Shown: positions 26,199 through 35,866 of the stretch, piece by piece | Position numbering within the stretch: the first letter of the stretch is position 1 | Layout of the letters: each line of letters opens with the position of its first letter | Origin: an uncultured Bacilli bacterium | Lineage (GTDB): Bacteria; Bacillota_I; Bacilli_A; RF39; UBA660 | Assembly (NCBI GenBank): GCA_934120265.1 | Contig: CAKOTU010000002.1 | Span: 1 to 64,000, forward strand | Length of the DNA: 64,000 nt | Reading direction: 5' to 3' | Position numbers and translations under genes: made by a program | The notes under the pieces: model-generated | The model's input: only the letters and a program-made list of their open reading frames with translations | What the model was told of the DNA's origin: nothing | Database searches by the model: none

Positions 26199-27806
26199 TT
26201 ACTTTATATCTAATATTTGTGTAACTGTATCTTCTTTTTGATAATAAATAGTTACTGCATCGCCATTCTTTAAGAATGGTAAAACATTATCATTAACTTT
26301 TATGTTAGCACGATATTTATTGTTATCTACATCACTTATATAGTAATAAGAATTACCATCTATATTAGCAATATTAATAGTATTTATAGTAATAGTTTTT
26401 TCTGTTAAACTATCATTATCTACATTTAATTTTGAATCACCTAAATAATTAGCAAATGCTTTTTCTATTCCTTCTGATGCTTCTGTTACTACTACTTTTT
26501 GATAATCAACAACATCTACTAAAGCATACATTTTAACAAGACCTGCATCATCTTTAAGCGACATTAAGTATGTTGGTTTATTATTTAAATTAATCAATAA
26601 TGGGAATGAAGATTTATAACGCATTTGTTGTACTTGACCTTCCGCACTTGCCATAGCAGAATATTCTTCAGCTCCTGCTACAGAATAAAATTTAGTTTTC
26701 TTTGTTCTTAAATTAGTAAGAATAAAACCAATATTTGATTCATCTGCTAAAGCAGAAGTAATTCCTGTATATAAATATACATCATCATTCATAACTGTGT
26801 AGTTATATCCATCTGTTGTTTGAACAACATTTTTTTGCCCAAAAATAGAATTTAAGAAACCATTTTTATATTTTCCCCAGTCATCTACTTGTTCAATTAC
26901 TAAATCTGGAGAATAAACATGATCTACCCAAGTTGGAATATTATCTTTATTATATTTTTCACTCTTTCCTGTAATTGGATCTAAGATAATAACACCACTT
27001 ATTTCTTTTTTAATACCTACACCAATATATTTAATAGTTGGAATAATCCAATATGGATTACCGTCATTATCTACTTCAAAACTTTCTGTTCCAAATATTT
27101 CAGTAGGATAAGATAATCTTAATTTACGATATAAATTTTCAAAGAAATAAGCAGATGGCATATAACGCATTCCTTTATCTAGCTTAATTAAACTAGATTC
27201 TCCTGTAACAGAATTAACCATTATATAACCTTTAACACCATCTTTTCTATTAGTGAAATATTTTATCAATCCATTATATTCTAAAGGTGTTACTCTAACA
27301 ATACTGTTATTATAGTTTATTTGTGTATATAAATCTGAAACATCAAATTGTGAAACTAGTTCTGGCATTTGTCCCATTACTCTATCTCCAAGCTTTTGAC
27401 TAGAATCTTTATCAAGAAGAGGTAATGTATTAAAATCTACTTGTTCTACATCATCAGTAAAATTACTACTTTCATCTATTTGAATACGGTTATAGTACAT
27501 TTTAGAATTAAATAGTGGTGATAAAAAGAAATTAATTACTATTATAAGAATAATTATTCCTAATATTACAAATGTATTTATAACAAGTGATTTAGACATC
27601 TCTTTAGCATGTTTTTCACCAATTATAATATTTTTAAAATCTGCAAGTTTTATCAAACCAGTTAATAAGAAGAAAATATAAATAGTAAGCGCAAACGTCC
27701 AAAATAAAGGACTAGTTAAATTAATAGGTGGTAACATAAAGTAATATAGGAACAATCCTACTACTAAAGTTAATACTGCTCTAATTATTGTTATTTTTGT
27801 TTTCAT
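26199..27806 (-). CDS. Membrane-anchored conserved protein, unknown function
   Basis: A 535-residue protein. Three hydrophobic segments at about 8-27, 33-52 and 72-98 anchor a long extracytoplasmic part rich in beta strands (about 100-535). The tail ends in an OB-like segment (GDAVTIYYQKEDTVTQILDI). The pattern resembles large conserved membrane proteins of Bacillota that often lack an assigned role. It starts within the last 26 bases of the HTH gene, so translation is coupled. A weak hairpin like that at 23671 follows the stop. Confidence 0.75.
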   Translation of the reverse strand: MKTKITIIRAVLTLVVGLFLYYFMLPPINLTSPLFWTFALTIYIFFLLTGLIKLADFKNIIIGEKHAKEMSKSLVINTFVILGIIILIIVINFFLSPLFNSKMYYNRIQIDESSNFTDDVEQVDFNTLPLLDKDSSQKLGDRVMGQMPELVSQFDVSDLYTQINYNNSIVRVTPLEYNGLIKYFTNRKDGVKGYIMVNSVTGESSLIKLDKGMRYMPSAYFFENLYRKLRLSYPTEIFGTESFEVDNDGNPYWIIPTIKYIGVGIKKEISGVIILDPITGKSEKYNKDNIPTWVDHVYSPDLVIEQVDDWGKYKNGFLNSIFGQKNVVQTTDGYNYTVMNDDVYLYTGITSALADESNIGFILTNLRTKKTKFYSVAGAEEYSAMASAEGQVQQMRYKSSFPLLINLNNKPTYLMSLKDDAGLVKMYALVDVVDYQKVVVTEASEGIEKAFANYLGDSKLNVDNDSLTEKTITINTINIANIDGNSYYYISDVDNNKYRANIKVNDNVLPFLKNGDAVTIYYQKEDTVTQILDIK

Positions 27807-28146
27807 AAGTACCTTCTTTCATTTTCTCTTCATATTCTTTTATTACATTATATACACATGAATAACTTCTACTTCCATAAAATTTACAAAATCGTCTTAT
27901 TGAAGCATTACTTCTTTTATATAGATTAATAATTTTTATTTTTTCTTCTTCACTTATCGCATTTATTGGCTTTCTATTTTTATTACCATGTTCTAAAGAA
28001 ATACTTCCATTTATAATCTCATCTTTTAACTTTAGAATGTATTTTGGGTGATACCCGGTAACTTCAGCTATTTCTTTATAAGAATAAAATGTTTGCTTGG
28101 CTAATTTCTTTTTAATTAACTTTACAGCTTCCTCTTTATTTTTCAT
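27781..28146 (-). CDS. Stand-alone transposase-type HTH protein
   Basis: A 121-residue protein made of two helix-turn-helix units: FYSYKEIAEVTGYHPKYILKL, then after the HGNKNRKP link, SEEEKIKIINLYKRSNASIR. This layout and the HGN-x-x-RKP signature match the N-terminus of ISNCY/IS1202-type transposases, but there is no catalytic DDE domain and the frame ends cleanly. It may be a domesticated DNA-binding protein. The start ATG at 28144-28146 has GGTGATAG before it. Its 3' end overlaps the next gene. Confidence 0.7.
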   Translation of the reverse strand: MKNKEEAVKLIKKKLAKQTFYSYKEIAEVTGYHPKYILKLKDEIINGSISLEHGNKNRKPINAISEEEKIKIINLYKRSNASIRRFCKFYGSRSYSCVYNVIKEYEEKMKEGTYENKNNNN

Positions 28147-28195
28147 ACTATCACCATTTAAATTATACACCATAAGTAATATTTTTGCAAAATAA

Positions 28196-31100
28196 TTAAT
28201 CAATTTTACTTAAATTTGAATCAATTATTGAATATAAGTAGGTTTCTATTTTTTTGTTAGTTATTTTTTCTAAATATTTTTTATATCCACCTATCTGATT
28301 TTTATAAGCATCATCTACAGTATGTTTTAGCTTATAGTCTACTATCATGATATAATCCCTATATTCTAATATTAAGTCTATAATTCCGTGATATAAAATA
28401 CCATTTTCTTCATATTCAAATTCATGTTCTTGATATACTTTAGTATCATTATCAATATTTATCCTAGATAAAAAGTTTTCCACCATATTTTTATAATAAA
28501 AATTGTCTATTAATTCTAAATGAGGATTATGGAAATCAATATTTTCTAAAATACTATGCATCTCTAGTCCTAGCTTAATATTCTTTTGTTCTTCTTTAGT
28601 GAATAATTTATTAGTTTTTTTAGAAAATGACTGAGATTCTATACTTTTAGAATCGATTTTTATTTCTTTTACTTCAAGCTTAGAATCATATTCACTAGAA
28701 CTTAAAATCTTTTCAGATATTATATTATAATCCTTAGTTAAATTTAGATTAGCGATGTCAATTTTAGTTTCATATTCTTCAACGTTATTACCTAATGAAT
28801 ATATTATATCTGCTAAAGAACGATATTTTAGTTTTAAATTATCTTTTAACTCAGTAACTTCTTTTAAGTCTTTATTTGGTAAAATAAGAATCATTTTTTC
28901 ACGAGCACGAGTAAGCGCTACATAAAATAATCTTATCTTTTCTGATATTTCTTCTTTAATATAATTATTTTTTAATATTAATTTAGTTATATTTTCACCA
29001 ATACCTTCATCATAGAAAGGTAATATTATCCCAAGTTCATTATCAAAAAGAATCTTTTCTTTTAAATCACTTATATTAAATGATTTATAAAGACCACTAA
29101 AATAACATACTGGATATTCTAATCCTTTTGATTTATGAATAGTCATTATTTTAACCGCATCTATATTACTAGTAGATAGATGGTACTTCATTTGATAATC
29201 TTTATCATTTATTTCTTTTAAATAATCAATAAATTTATAAGCATCATAACCTAAATTCACCAACTCTTTACTTAAGTTAATAGTATAATCAATTCTTACT
29301 ATTGATGATTCAATATTACCTATCTTGATAATGTTTTCATAAAATTTAAATTCACTTATTACTTCTTCCACTAGCATTAATGGAGTAATAGCATCTAATT
29401 TATTAGAAATTTTTTGACACCTAGCAAAAATATCCGTTTGATAAAAAGTATTATTTTTGATAATATCATAAATTTCTTGATCACTAAGTCTAAACAAGAA
29501 ACTTCTAGCAATACTAGTGAATAAATATTTAAAATTACTACTAAAATCTTTTTCTCTTATTACTTTGATAAGACACAATAAATTACAAAGTACTGTAGTA
29601 TCAACTTCGCCATTTAATGTTTCATCTTTATATATAGCAAGAGGTATATTTTGATACTCAAATATTTTCTTATATAGTTCAAAATCAGTTGTACGATCCA
29701 TTAATATTACAAAATCATTATATGTTGCATCTCTTAAACTGCTTGTCTTTTTATCAAAAACTTGGTATTTATTATTAATTTTATTTTTGATATCTTTGGC
29801 AATAAGAAAAGCCTCTATTTCATTTTTATTAAAACTTTTATCATGATCATAAGTTAATATTTGCATATTAAATTCTTCATTGTTATTATATGCAGTATTA
29901 CCAAACACCATTTGATGAGAAGTTTTATAGTCAGCACCACCTATATTATCATTCATGATATAGTTAAACATTAAATTTATATTATTTATAACTTCACTAC
30001 GTGATCTAAAGTTTTTGTTTAAATCAATTTTTTCACCACTGAGATGATTACTATAGTTATCATATTTATTTTTAAATATATACGGGTTAGCATTTCTAAA
30101 GCGATATATAGATTGCTTAATATCTCCAACCATATAAACATTATTATTACTTATAAGATTTATAAATGTTTCTTGAATATCACTTGTATCTTGATACTCG
30201 TCAATTAGTATTTCAGAAAAATAATTTGTTAATTCTTCTCTTACTTCTTTATTATCTTTTAACAAATTAATAGCTAGGATAGCAATATCGTTAAACTCGT
30301 ATATATCATTTTCAAATTTAAATTTTTTTATCTGTTGATCTAATTTTTGTAGTATAGACACTATTACATTCGCATAGTCATATGTAGACTTTAATTTAGT
30401 CTTGATATCTTCTTCATCTTCATAAGTAACTAAGTCCTTTAAACCCTTTATAATACTAACAACATTCTCTTTTTTTTCTTTAGTAACATCTTCACTACCT
30501 CTAGGTAATGATGGAAATTTTATATTTAAGTTTTCTTTAATTCTTAAATAATCAGAACTTTCTAAAAGAGGATTTAATGTTTCTAATACTTTAGTATAAT
30601 AGGTTCCATCAACATAATAAGATAATTCTTCTAAACTTAGTTTTAATTCTTCTATTTTATTAATTAGTAAATTGGTGTAACTGAAAATAACTTCATCTAA
30701 GAAAGAATTGTTATAATAATTATTTAAGTAGTTATCTAGAAATTCTTTAGAATCTACTTTCATATCTAATTTTTCACGTATACTTAAGATATAATCTCTT
30801 ATTTCTAAATCATCTTTTACACAGAAATCACCAATCAACTTTAAAAACTCAGGATTTCTTTCTTGATATAGTTCTTCAAATATTTCATCTAATATTTGCT
30901 CTTTTTTTAATTTAAAAACATTATCGTTGCCGATATTAATATTTTTTGAAACATTAAGAAGATAGTGATACTTCTTTACAATTGACAAAGAAAAACTATC
31001 AAAAGTAGTGATATAAGCAGAATCTAACTTGTTTAATTCTTCTTCATTATTCATTTCTTTAATAGAAGCTCTAATTCTTTCTTTCATTTCACTAGCCGCA

Positions 31101-31273
31101 GCTTTAGTAAATGTTAAAATTAGTAAGTGATCTACAGGAATTCCTTTTTTTATTTTTGTAATAACGCGCTCTGTTAAAACAGCAGTTTTACCACTTCCTG
31201 CCCCTGCACTTACAATAATATTCATTCCCTCTTTATTGATAGCTTCTTCTTGTTCTTTGGTCCATCTAGGCAT
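28196..31273 (-). CDS. addA: AddA helicase/nuclease subunit
   Basis: A 1025-residue UvrD-type helicase with a C-terminal nuclease, acting with AddB to process double-strand breaks to recombinogenic 3' tails. Walker A SAGAGSGKT is near residues 21-29. LIDEYQDTS, GDIKQSIYRFR, MTIHKSKGLEYPV and FYVALTRAR follow. The nuclease site is GIIDLILEYRDYIMIVDYKLK. An upstream GTG is possible, but AGGAGGTGATAATA points to the ATG at 31271-31273. It overlaps addB by eight bases. Confidence 0.95.
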   Translation of the reverse strand: MPRWTKEQEEAINKEGMNIIVSAGAGSGKTAVLTERVITKIKKGIPVDHLLILTFTKAAASEMKERIRASIKEMNNEEELNKLDSAYITTFDSFSLSIVKKYHYLLNVSKNINIGNDNVFKLKKEQILDEIFEELYQERNPEFLKLIGDFCVKDDLEIRDYILSIREKLDMKVDSKEFLDNYLNNYYNNSFLDEVIFSYTNLLINKIEELKLSLEELSYYVDGTYYTKVLETLNPLLESSDYLRIKENLNIKFPSLPRGSEDVTKEKKENVVSIIKGLKDLVTYEDEEDIKTKLKSTYDYANVIVSILQKLDQQIKKFKFENDIYEFNDIAILAINLLKDNKEVREELTNYFSEILIDEYQDTSDIQETFINLISNNNVYMVGDIKQSIYRFRNANPYIFKNKYDNYSNHLSGEKIDLNKNFRSRSEVINNINLMFNYIMNDNIGGADYKTSHQMVFGNTAYNNNEEFNMQILTYDHDKSFNKNEIEAFLIAKDIKNKINNKYQVFDKKTSSLRDATYNDFVILMDRTTDFELYKKIFEYQNIPLAIYKDETLNGEVDTTVLCNLLCLIKVIREKDFSSNFKYLFTSIARSFLFRLSDQEIYDIIKNNTFYQTDIFARCQKISNKLDAITPLMLVEEVISEFKFYENIIKIGNIESSIVRIDYTINLSKELVNLGYDAYKFIDYLKEINDKDYQMKYHLSTSNIDAVKIMTIHKSKGLEYPVCYFSGLYKSFNISDLKEKILFDNELGIILPFYDEGIGENITKLILKNNYIKEEISEKIRLFYVALTRAREKMILILPNKDLKEVTELKDNLKLKYRSLADIIYSLGNNVEEYETKIDIANLNLTKDYNIISEKILSSSEYDSKLEVKEIKIDSKSIESQSFSKKTNKLFTKEEQKNIKLGLEMHSILENIDFHNPHLELIDNFYYKNMVENFLSRINIDNDTKVYQEHEFEYEENGILYHGIIDLILEYRDYIMIVDYKLKHTVDDAYKNQIGGYKKYLEKITNKKIETYLYSIIDSNLSKID

Positions 31274-33611
31274 TATTATCACCTCCTAGAAAATCTAGAT
31301 TATCTACGTCTTTTAATCTAACAATATCTTTTTCAGTCATATAACATATATCTTTAAATTTACAATATTCACATCCAATATTTTTATTGTTAATAACCTT
31401 AGGATTAATATCAAAATTATTGTTATGAATATTAGTTAAAGCTACATCTATTTTTTGATCGATAATTTTTACGATGTTTTCCATATTCTTTTTAGTTAGT
31501 GTTTTAGAATAAGCATAAAATCCATTGTTTCCTACTTTCATACTTTTTATTAATTCACTATCAATATATGTTTTATCAAATTCAGATAGTTTTTCTTCTT
31601 CACTTAAACTAAAACCTTGTAATTTTAATAAATCCCTTTTTTGCGCAGATAAATCTTTTAGGGGATTTCGTGTAATCAAAGATGGTAAGATCTTTTGAAG
31701 ATAAAAACCTACTACTTCTATCTCTGGATCTACTTTATTAATGAGATATAAATAAATTGGTAATTGTAGGCCTAATCCATATTCTAAATAATTTAGTTCT
31801 AATGATGGATTTCCGGTTTTGTAATCAATAATAGCACCTAAAGTTTTATCATTATTCAATAGGATTTTATCAATAATACCAATAAATCTATCATTTCCTT
31901 TAGGTATTTCGATATTTTTTTCATATAAAGCATTATGAAAATTAGTATAATCATCTTGTTTTTTTATAACATCAAGAATAAACTCTAAATCTTTCTTTAA
32001 TTTTTCAAGGAAAAAACTTTCTTTGTTAGTAAATTCTTTAGGATTATTATTCATAAACTCGTTTATACTATCTTCTAAAGATAAACTATCTTTTTTAGAA
32101 AGAACGTAGTGAAATAAAGAACCAATATAGGTCATAAAGGTTTCTTCATAACAGTTTAATTTTAAAATAGAACTAACATAGTATCTAAATGAACATTTAT
32201 AATAATTATCCATACTAGAATAAGAGAGCATAATATTTTCACTATTCTTTTTTATACCACTAAACTTATTATCATACTTACGATAAACACTATCTTTGTA
32301 GGCATTATTTAATAGATCTAAGTCCTCATTTTTGGAACCATATTTTAAATAATCATCCATATATTTAGCTAATTTTAGATTATTACTCAAACGTGAATAA
32401 TTATAACTAATTTTTATATTGTGGATAACTTCATAATTTAGGTTTTCATTTAGCGATGATACAGTTAAACCACCTTGTTCTCCGTTTAATTTATATGTTA
32501 TCCACAAGTTTTTGATATTTTTTATCGTATCAATTATTTTTTTACTGTGGATAATATTTTTGCTTACAGTTATACTTAAATTTAGTTGTTCTTTTAATAA
32601 ATCATTAATATAGTCCTCGTCTTTGAAATTTTTAGGGCATTCTCCTTGATTAAATCCAAGTAAAAAAACATACTCATCATCATTTGGAATATAATCTTCG
32701 AGTGGTTCTACTCTTACCGCTTCATCTAAAATAGTATCCGATAACTTACTATTTGCTAGTTCAATTTTTAATAGTTCTTTAATTTCAGTATAATTAGAAA
32801 TAAAGCTAAATTTATTTGAGATGGTTATTAATTTATTATAAATTTCTAGATTTAAACTGTTTTTTAAATCAAAATTTGTTTCTAAAAGTTCAAATGTTTT
32901 ATTTATATCAGAATCAATATTTTCTAAAAAGAAAGTCCCCATCTTTGTTCCTAATAAGCTATTATTATCTTTCATATTTACAGGAATATTAAAATATTTA
33001 AATATACGCTTAATATGATTTGTGTAAGTGTCACTACTATTTAGTAAAACAATATTATTAATATTAACACCACTTAATACTAGTTCACATATTTTAGTTG
33101 CAACAAATTCAACTTCTTCTGAAACATCTTTTAGTTCATATATTTTATGTTCATAACAACAGTTACTTTCTTCGTTTATTACTTCGACACTAGTTATTTT
33201 TTTTAAGTTATCAATCAAACTTAAATAGAATTTATCTAGCTCATAAAAGTTATAAAAAACAATGTTCATACTTTTTAATTTATTTAAAAATAATGGATTA
33301 TACTTAAGTAAATTATGACTATCAAGTTCTCTTTTTATTTCTACCAATTTATTTAGTTTATCATTATTATAGTCTTTATTTTCTATATAATATAAATTTT
33401 TTAAATATACAAGAACTACTTCATATTTTAATTTATATTTATTCATAAGATAATAGATTGTTTCTAGATCATAATCAAAATAGTAATTTCTTATGAACTC
33501 GCTTTCAGTCATTACTTTAATACTTTTTAATTCATCACAAAAACTTAAAAGAATTTTTTCTTTTAAATGAGACGGTATTATTAGCAGTGTGTTATCTTTT
33601 AAGTTTTTCAT
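31266..33611 (-). CDS. addB: AddB nuclease subunit (short form)
   Basis: A 781-residue AddB-like protein, against about 1160 in B. subtilis. The C-terminal nuclease site is GIIDKILLNN-x-x-x-LGAIIDYKTG. The iron-sulfur cluster ligands are visible: one Cys before the nuclease (YKCSFRYYV) and C-x2-C-x5-C at the end (GCEYCKFKDICYM). The N-terminal region lacks the GRAGSGKT-type Walker A of full AddB (it begins TLLIIPSHLKEK), so it probably does not bind ATP there. It is the first gene of addBA. Confidence 0.93.
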   Translation of the reverse strand: MKNLKDNTLLIIPSHLKEKILLSFCDELKSIKVMTESEFIRNYYFDYDLETIYYLMNKYKLKYEVVLVYLKNLYYIENKDYNNDKLNKLVEIKRELDSHNLLKYNPLFLNKLKSMNIVFYNFYELDKFYLSLIDNLKKITSVEVINEESNCCYEHKIYELKDVSEEVEFVATKICELVLSGVNINNIVLLNSSDTYTNHIKRIFKYFNIPVNMKDNNSLLGTKMGTFFLENIDSDINKTFELLETNFDLKNSLNLEIYNKLITISNKFSFISNYTEIKELLKIELANSKLSDTILDEAVRVEPLEDYIPNDDEYVFLLGFNQGECPKNFKDEDYINDLLKEQLNLSITVSKNIIHSKKIIDTIKNIKNLWITYKLNGEQGGLTVSSLNENLNYEVIHNIKISYNYSRLSNNLKLAKYMDDYLKYGSKNEDLDLLNNAYKDSVYRKYDNKFSGIKKNSENIMLSYSSMDNYYKCSFRYYVSSILKLNCYEETFMTYIGSLFHYVLSKKDSLSLEDSINEFMNNNPKEFTNKESFFLEKLKKDLEFILDVIKKQDDYTNFHNALYEKNIEIPKGNDRFIGIIDKILLNNDKTLGAIIDYKTGNPSLELNYLEYGLGLQLPIYLYLINKVDPEIEVVGFYLQKILPSLITRNPLKDLSAQKRDLLKLQGFSLSEEEKLSEFDKTYIDSELIKSMKVGNNGFYAYSKTLTKKNMENIVKIIDQKIDVALTNIHNNNFDINPKVINNKNIGCEYCKFKDICYMTEKDIVRLKDVDNLDFLGGDNNA

Positions 33612-33663
33612 TTTATCACCATATATATTATAACAAAAACATTTATAAGATGAAAGAATTGTA

Positions 33664-33692
33664 TTTACTAATTAAAATATTTAGGGTATATT
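33664..33692 (+). promoter_or_regulatory. SigA-type promoter of rnr
   Basis: TTTACT (33664-33669) and TATATT (33687-33692) are 17 bases apart, 22 bases before the start codon, with a GGGGGAAG ribosome site between. Confidence 0.65.
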
Positions 33693-33713
33693 ATAAATAG
33701 GGGGAAGTAAGTT

Positions 33714-35843
33714 ATGAGTAGTATTGAAGAAAAAATAATAGAATTAGTAAAAGAAAATCCTGGAGCTTTTTATAATGCAAAAGGGACGGCAAAACAATTG
33801 GGGTTAAACAAAGATGAAGTAGAAAAGTGCTTTAAAAATCTAGTTGCCAAAAATATAATGTTCGCGGTTGATGATACAAGGTTTGGATATATGTCAGAAA
33901 ATCATTTTGTTAAACCATTACTGACAACAAAAAACGGATTAAAATATATTGAATTAGACGGTAATGAAAGACTATATATTGATAAAGATGATTTAAATGG
34001 GGCCTTTAATTTTGATGAAGTTATTGTCTTAAAAAGCGGCAATATGGGAAGGGTTTTAAAAATCATTAAAAGAACAAATCCAAATATTGTCTGTGAAATT
34101 GAAAATGTTAACGGAGTAAAAAAATTAAGAGCTTTTAATATTCCAAATAACGTAACATTTTCAATTTCACGTGACACAATAAAAGATTTTGTCGAAGGAG
34201 ACAGAATCATAATTAAAGTAGATAATATTAATAAAGATGATTCTTTTGATGCTGAAGTTGTAAAATATTTAGGTCATAAAGATGACCCTAACAGTGATAT
34301 CAAAGCTATCGCTGCTAGTAGAGACTTTGAATTTGAGTTTAATGATGAAGTTTTAGAAGAAATTAAAAATATTCCTACAGAAGTATCAGAAGATGAAATA
34401 AAAGACAGATTAGATTTAAGAGATGAATGTATCTTTACAATTGATGGTAAAGATACTAAAGATATTGATGATGCAATATCTTTAGTAAGGCTCCCAAATG
34501 GAAATTTTGAATTGGGTGTCCATATAGCAAATGTGTCCCATTATGTCAAAAAAGGATCAGCTATTTTTGAAGATGCCTATAATCGTGGAACTAGTGTTTA
34601 TCTTTTAAATTCTGTAATTCCAATGTTACATCATAAACTATCCAACGGAATTTGTTCTTTAAATCCAAACGAAGATAGGCTTGCTAGATCTTGTATTATG
34701 GAAATAGATCTAAATGGAGAAGTTGTTAACTATAAAATATGTCCTACTGTAATCAATTCAAAGAAAAAAATGGATTATGATTCTGTTAATTTAATACTAG
34801 AAAATGACACTATACCAGAAGGATATGAAGACTTTGTAGATAATTTAAAAGATATGCAAGAATTATCAAATATTTTAACGAAGAAGAGAAAGAATAATGG
34901 CGCCCTAGATTTTGCTTCTAATGAAATAAAGATAAACGTTGATGATAATGGAAAAACTTTAGGTTTCAATTTATGCCATCAAAATTCCGCTGAACATCTA
35001 ATTGAAAACTTTATGATTATTGCTAATGAAACTGTTGCTAATCATATAACATGGCTTGATTTACCATGTGTATATAGAGTGCATGATTGTCCTCTTGATC
35101 AAGTGTTGGATTCCACTGTAACTTTTATATCTGATTTAGGATATAGAATTAATAAGATTAAAGATGCAACAAATCCAAAATTAATCCAACAATTATTAAA
35201 AAAACTTTCTGAATATGAAGAATATCCAATCTTATCTAACCTTGTCTTGAAAAGTATGAGAAGAGCTTATTATGCAACTGAAAACATTGGGCATTTTGGA
35301 CTTGCTTCAAACAACTATACCCATTTTACATCTCCAATCAGAAGATTTCCAGATTTAATGGTTCATACCTTACTTGACAAATATGATAATATATATAACA
35401 AAGGTTATAACGATAAAAAATTAAGTGAATATTTAGATGGCTTAGAGTCACGATTAAAAGAAGGTTGCAAGCACGCTTCATATAAAGAACGACAGGCAGA
35501 TTTAGCTGAAGACGATTCTAATAAATATGCTATGTTAAAATATATGGAAAAATGTATAGGAAAGCCTTTTGAAGGAACAATAACAGAAATAACAAGTAAA
35601 GGAATAAAAGTGAAAACCGATGATCAAATTACTGGTAAAGTAAAAATATATGATATATATGGGGACGATTTTGTCTTTAAAAGAGAAAAATATATATTAT
35701 ATGGGAAAAATACTGGCCAACAATATCGTATTGGGAACAAAGTTTTATTAACAGCAAAATCAGTAGATATGGGGGATAGAGAAATTTACTTTATGCTCGA
35801 TTGTAATTTAACTAAAGATTACATTAAAGTAAAAAAAAGATAA
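33714..35843 (+). CDS. rnr: Ribonuclease R
   Basis: A 709-residue 3'-5' exoribonuclease able to degrade structured RNA. An N-terminal winged-helix (about 1-65) is followed by two cold-shock domains (about 70-215), the RNB catalytic domain with the metal-binding aspartates in TIDGKDTKDIDDAI (about 240-255), and a C-terminal S1 domain (about 625-705). The usual long Lys-rich tail is nearly absent (ends IKVKKR). It is a single gene with its own promoter and terminator, convergent with the SpoIID-like gene. Confidence 0.96.
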   Translation: MSSIEEKIIELVKENPGAFYNAKGTAKQLGLNKDEVEKCFKNLVAKNIMFAVDDTRFGYMSENHFVKPLLTTKNGLKYIELDGNERLYIDKDDLNGAFNFDEVIVLKSGNMGRVLKIIKRTNPNIVCEIENVNGVKKLRAFNIPNNVTFSISRDTIKDFVEGDRIIIKVDNINKDDSFDAEVVKYLGHKDDPNSDIKAIAASRDFEFEFNDEVLEEIKNIPTEVSEDEIKDRLDLRDECIFTIDGKDTKDIDDAISLVRLPNGNFELGVHIANVSHYVKKGSAIFEDAYNRGTSVYLLNSVIPMLHHKLSNGICSLNPNEDRLARSCIMEIDLNGEVVNYKICPTVINSKKKMDYDSVNLILENDTIPEGYEDFVDNLKDMQELSNILTKKRKNNGALDFASNEIKINVDDNGKTLGFNLCHQNSAEHLIENFMIIANETVANHITWLDLPCVYRVHDCPLDQVLDSTVTFISDLGYRINKIKDATNPKLIQQLLKKLSEYEEYPILSNLVLKSMRRAYYATENIGHFGLASNNYTHFTSPIRRFPDLMVHTLLDKYDNIYNKGYNDKKLSEYLDGLESRLKEGCKHASYKERQADLAEDDSNKYAMLKYMEKCIGKPFEGTITEITSKGIKVKTDDQITGKVKIYDIYGDDFVFKREKYILYGKNTGQQYRIGNKVLLTAKSVDMGDREIYFMLDCNLTKDYIKVKKR

Positions 35844-35866
35844 CATCACTTTGATGTTATTTTTAC
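35840..35866. terminator. Bidirectional terminator between rnr and the SpoIID-like gene
   Basis: ATAACATCA and TGATGTTAT (35840-35848, 35852-35860) pair around CTT, and both stop codons sit in or next to the stem. Confidence 0.8.
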
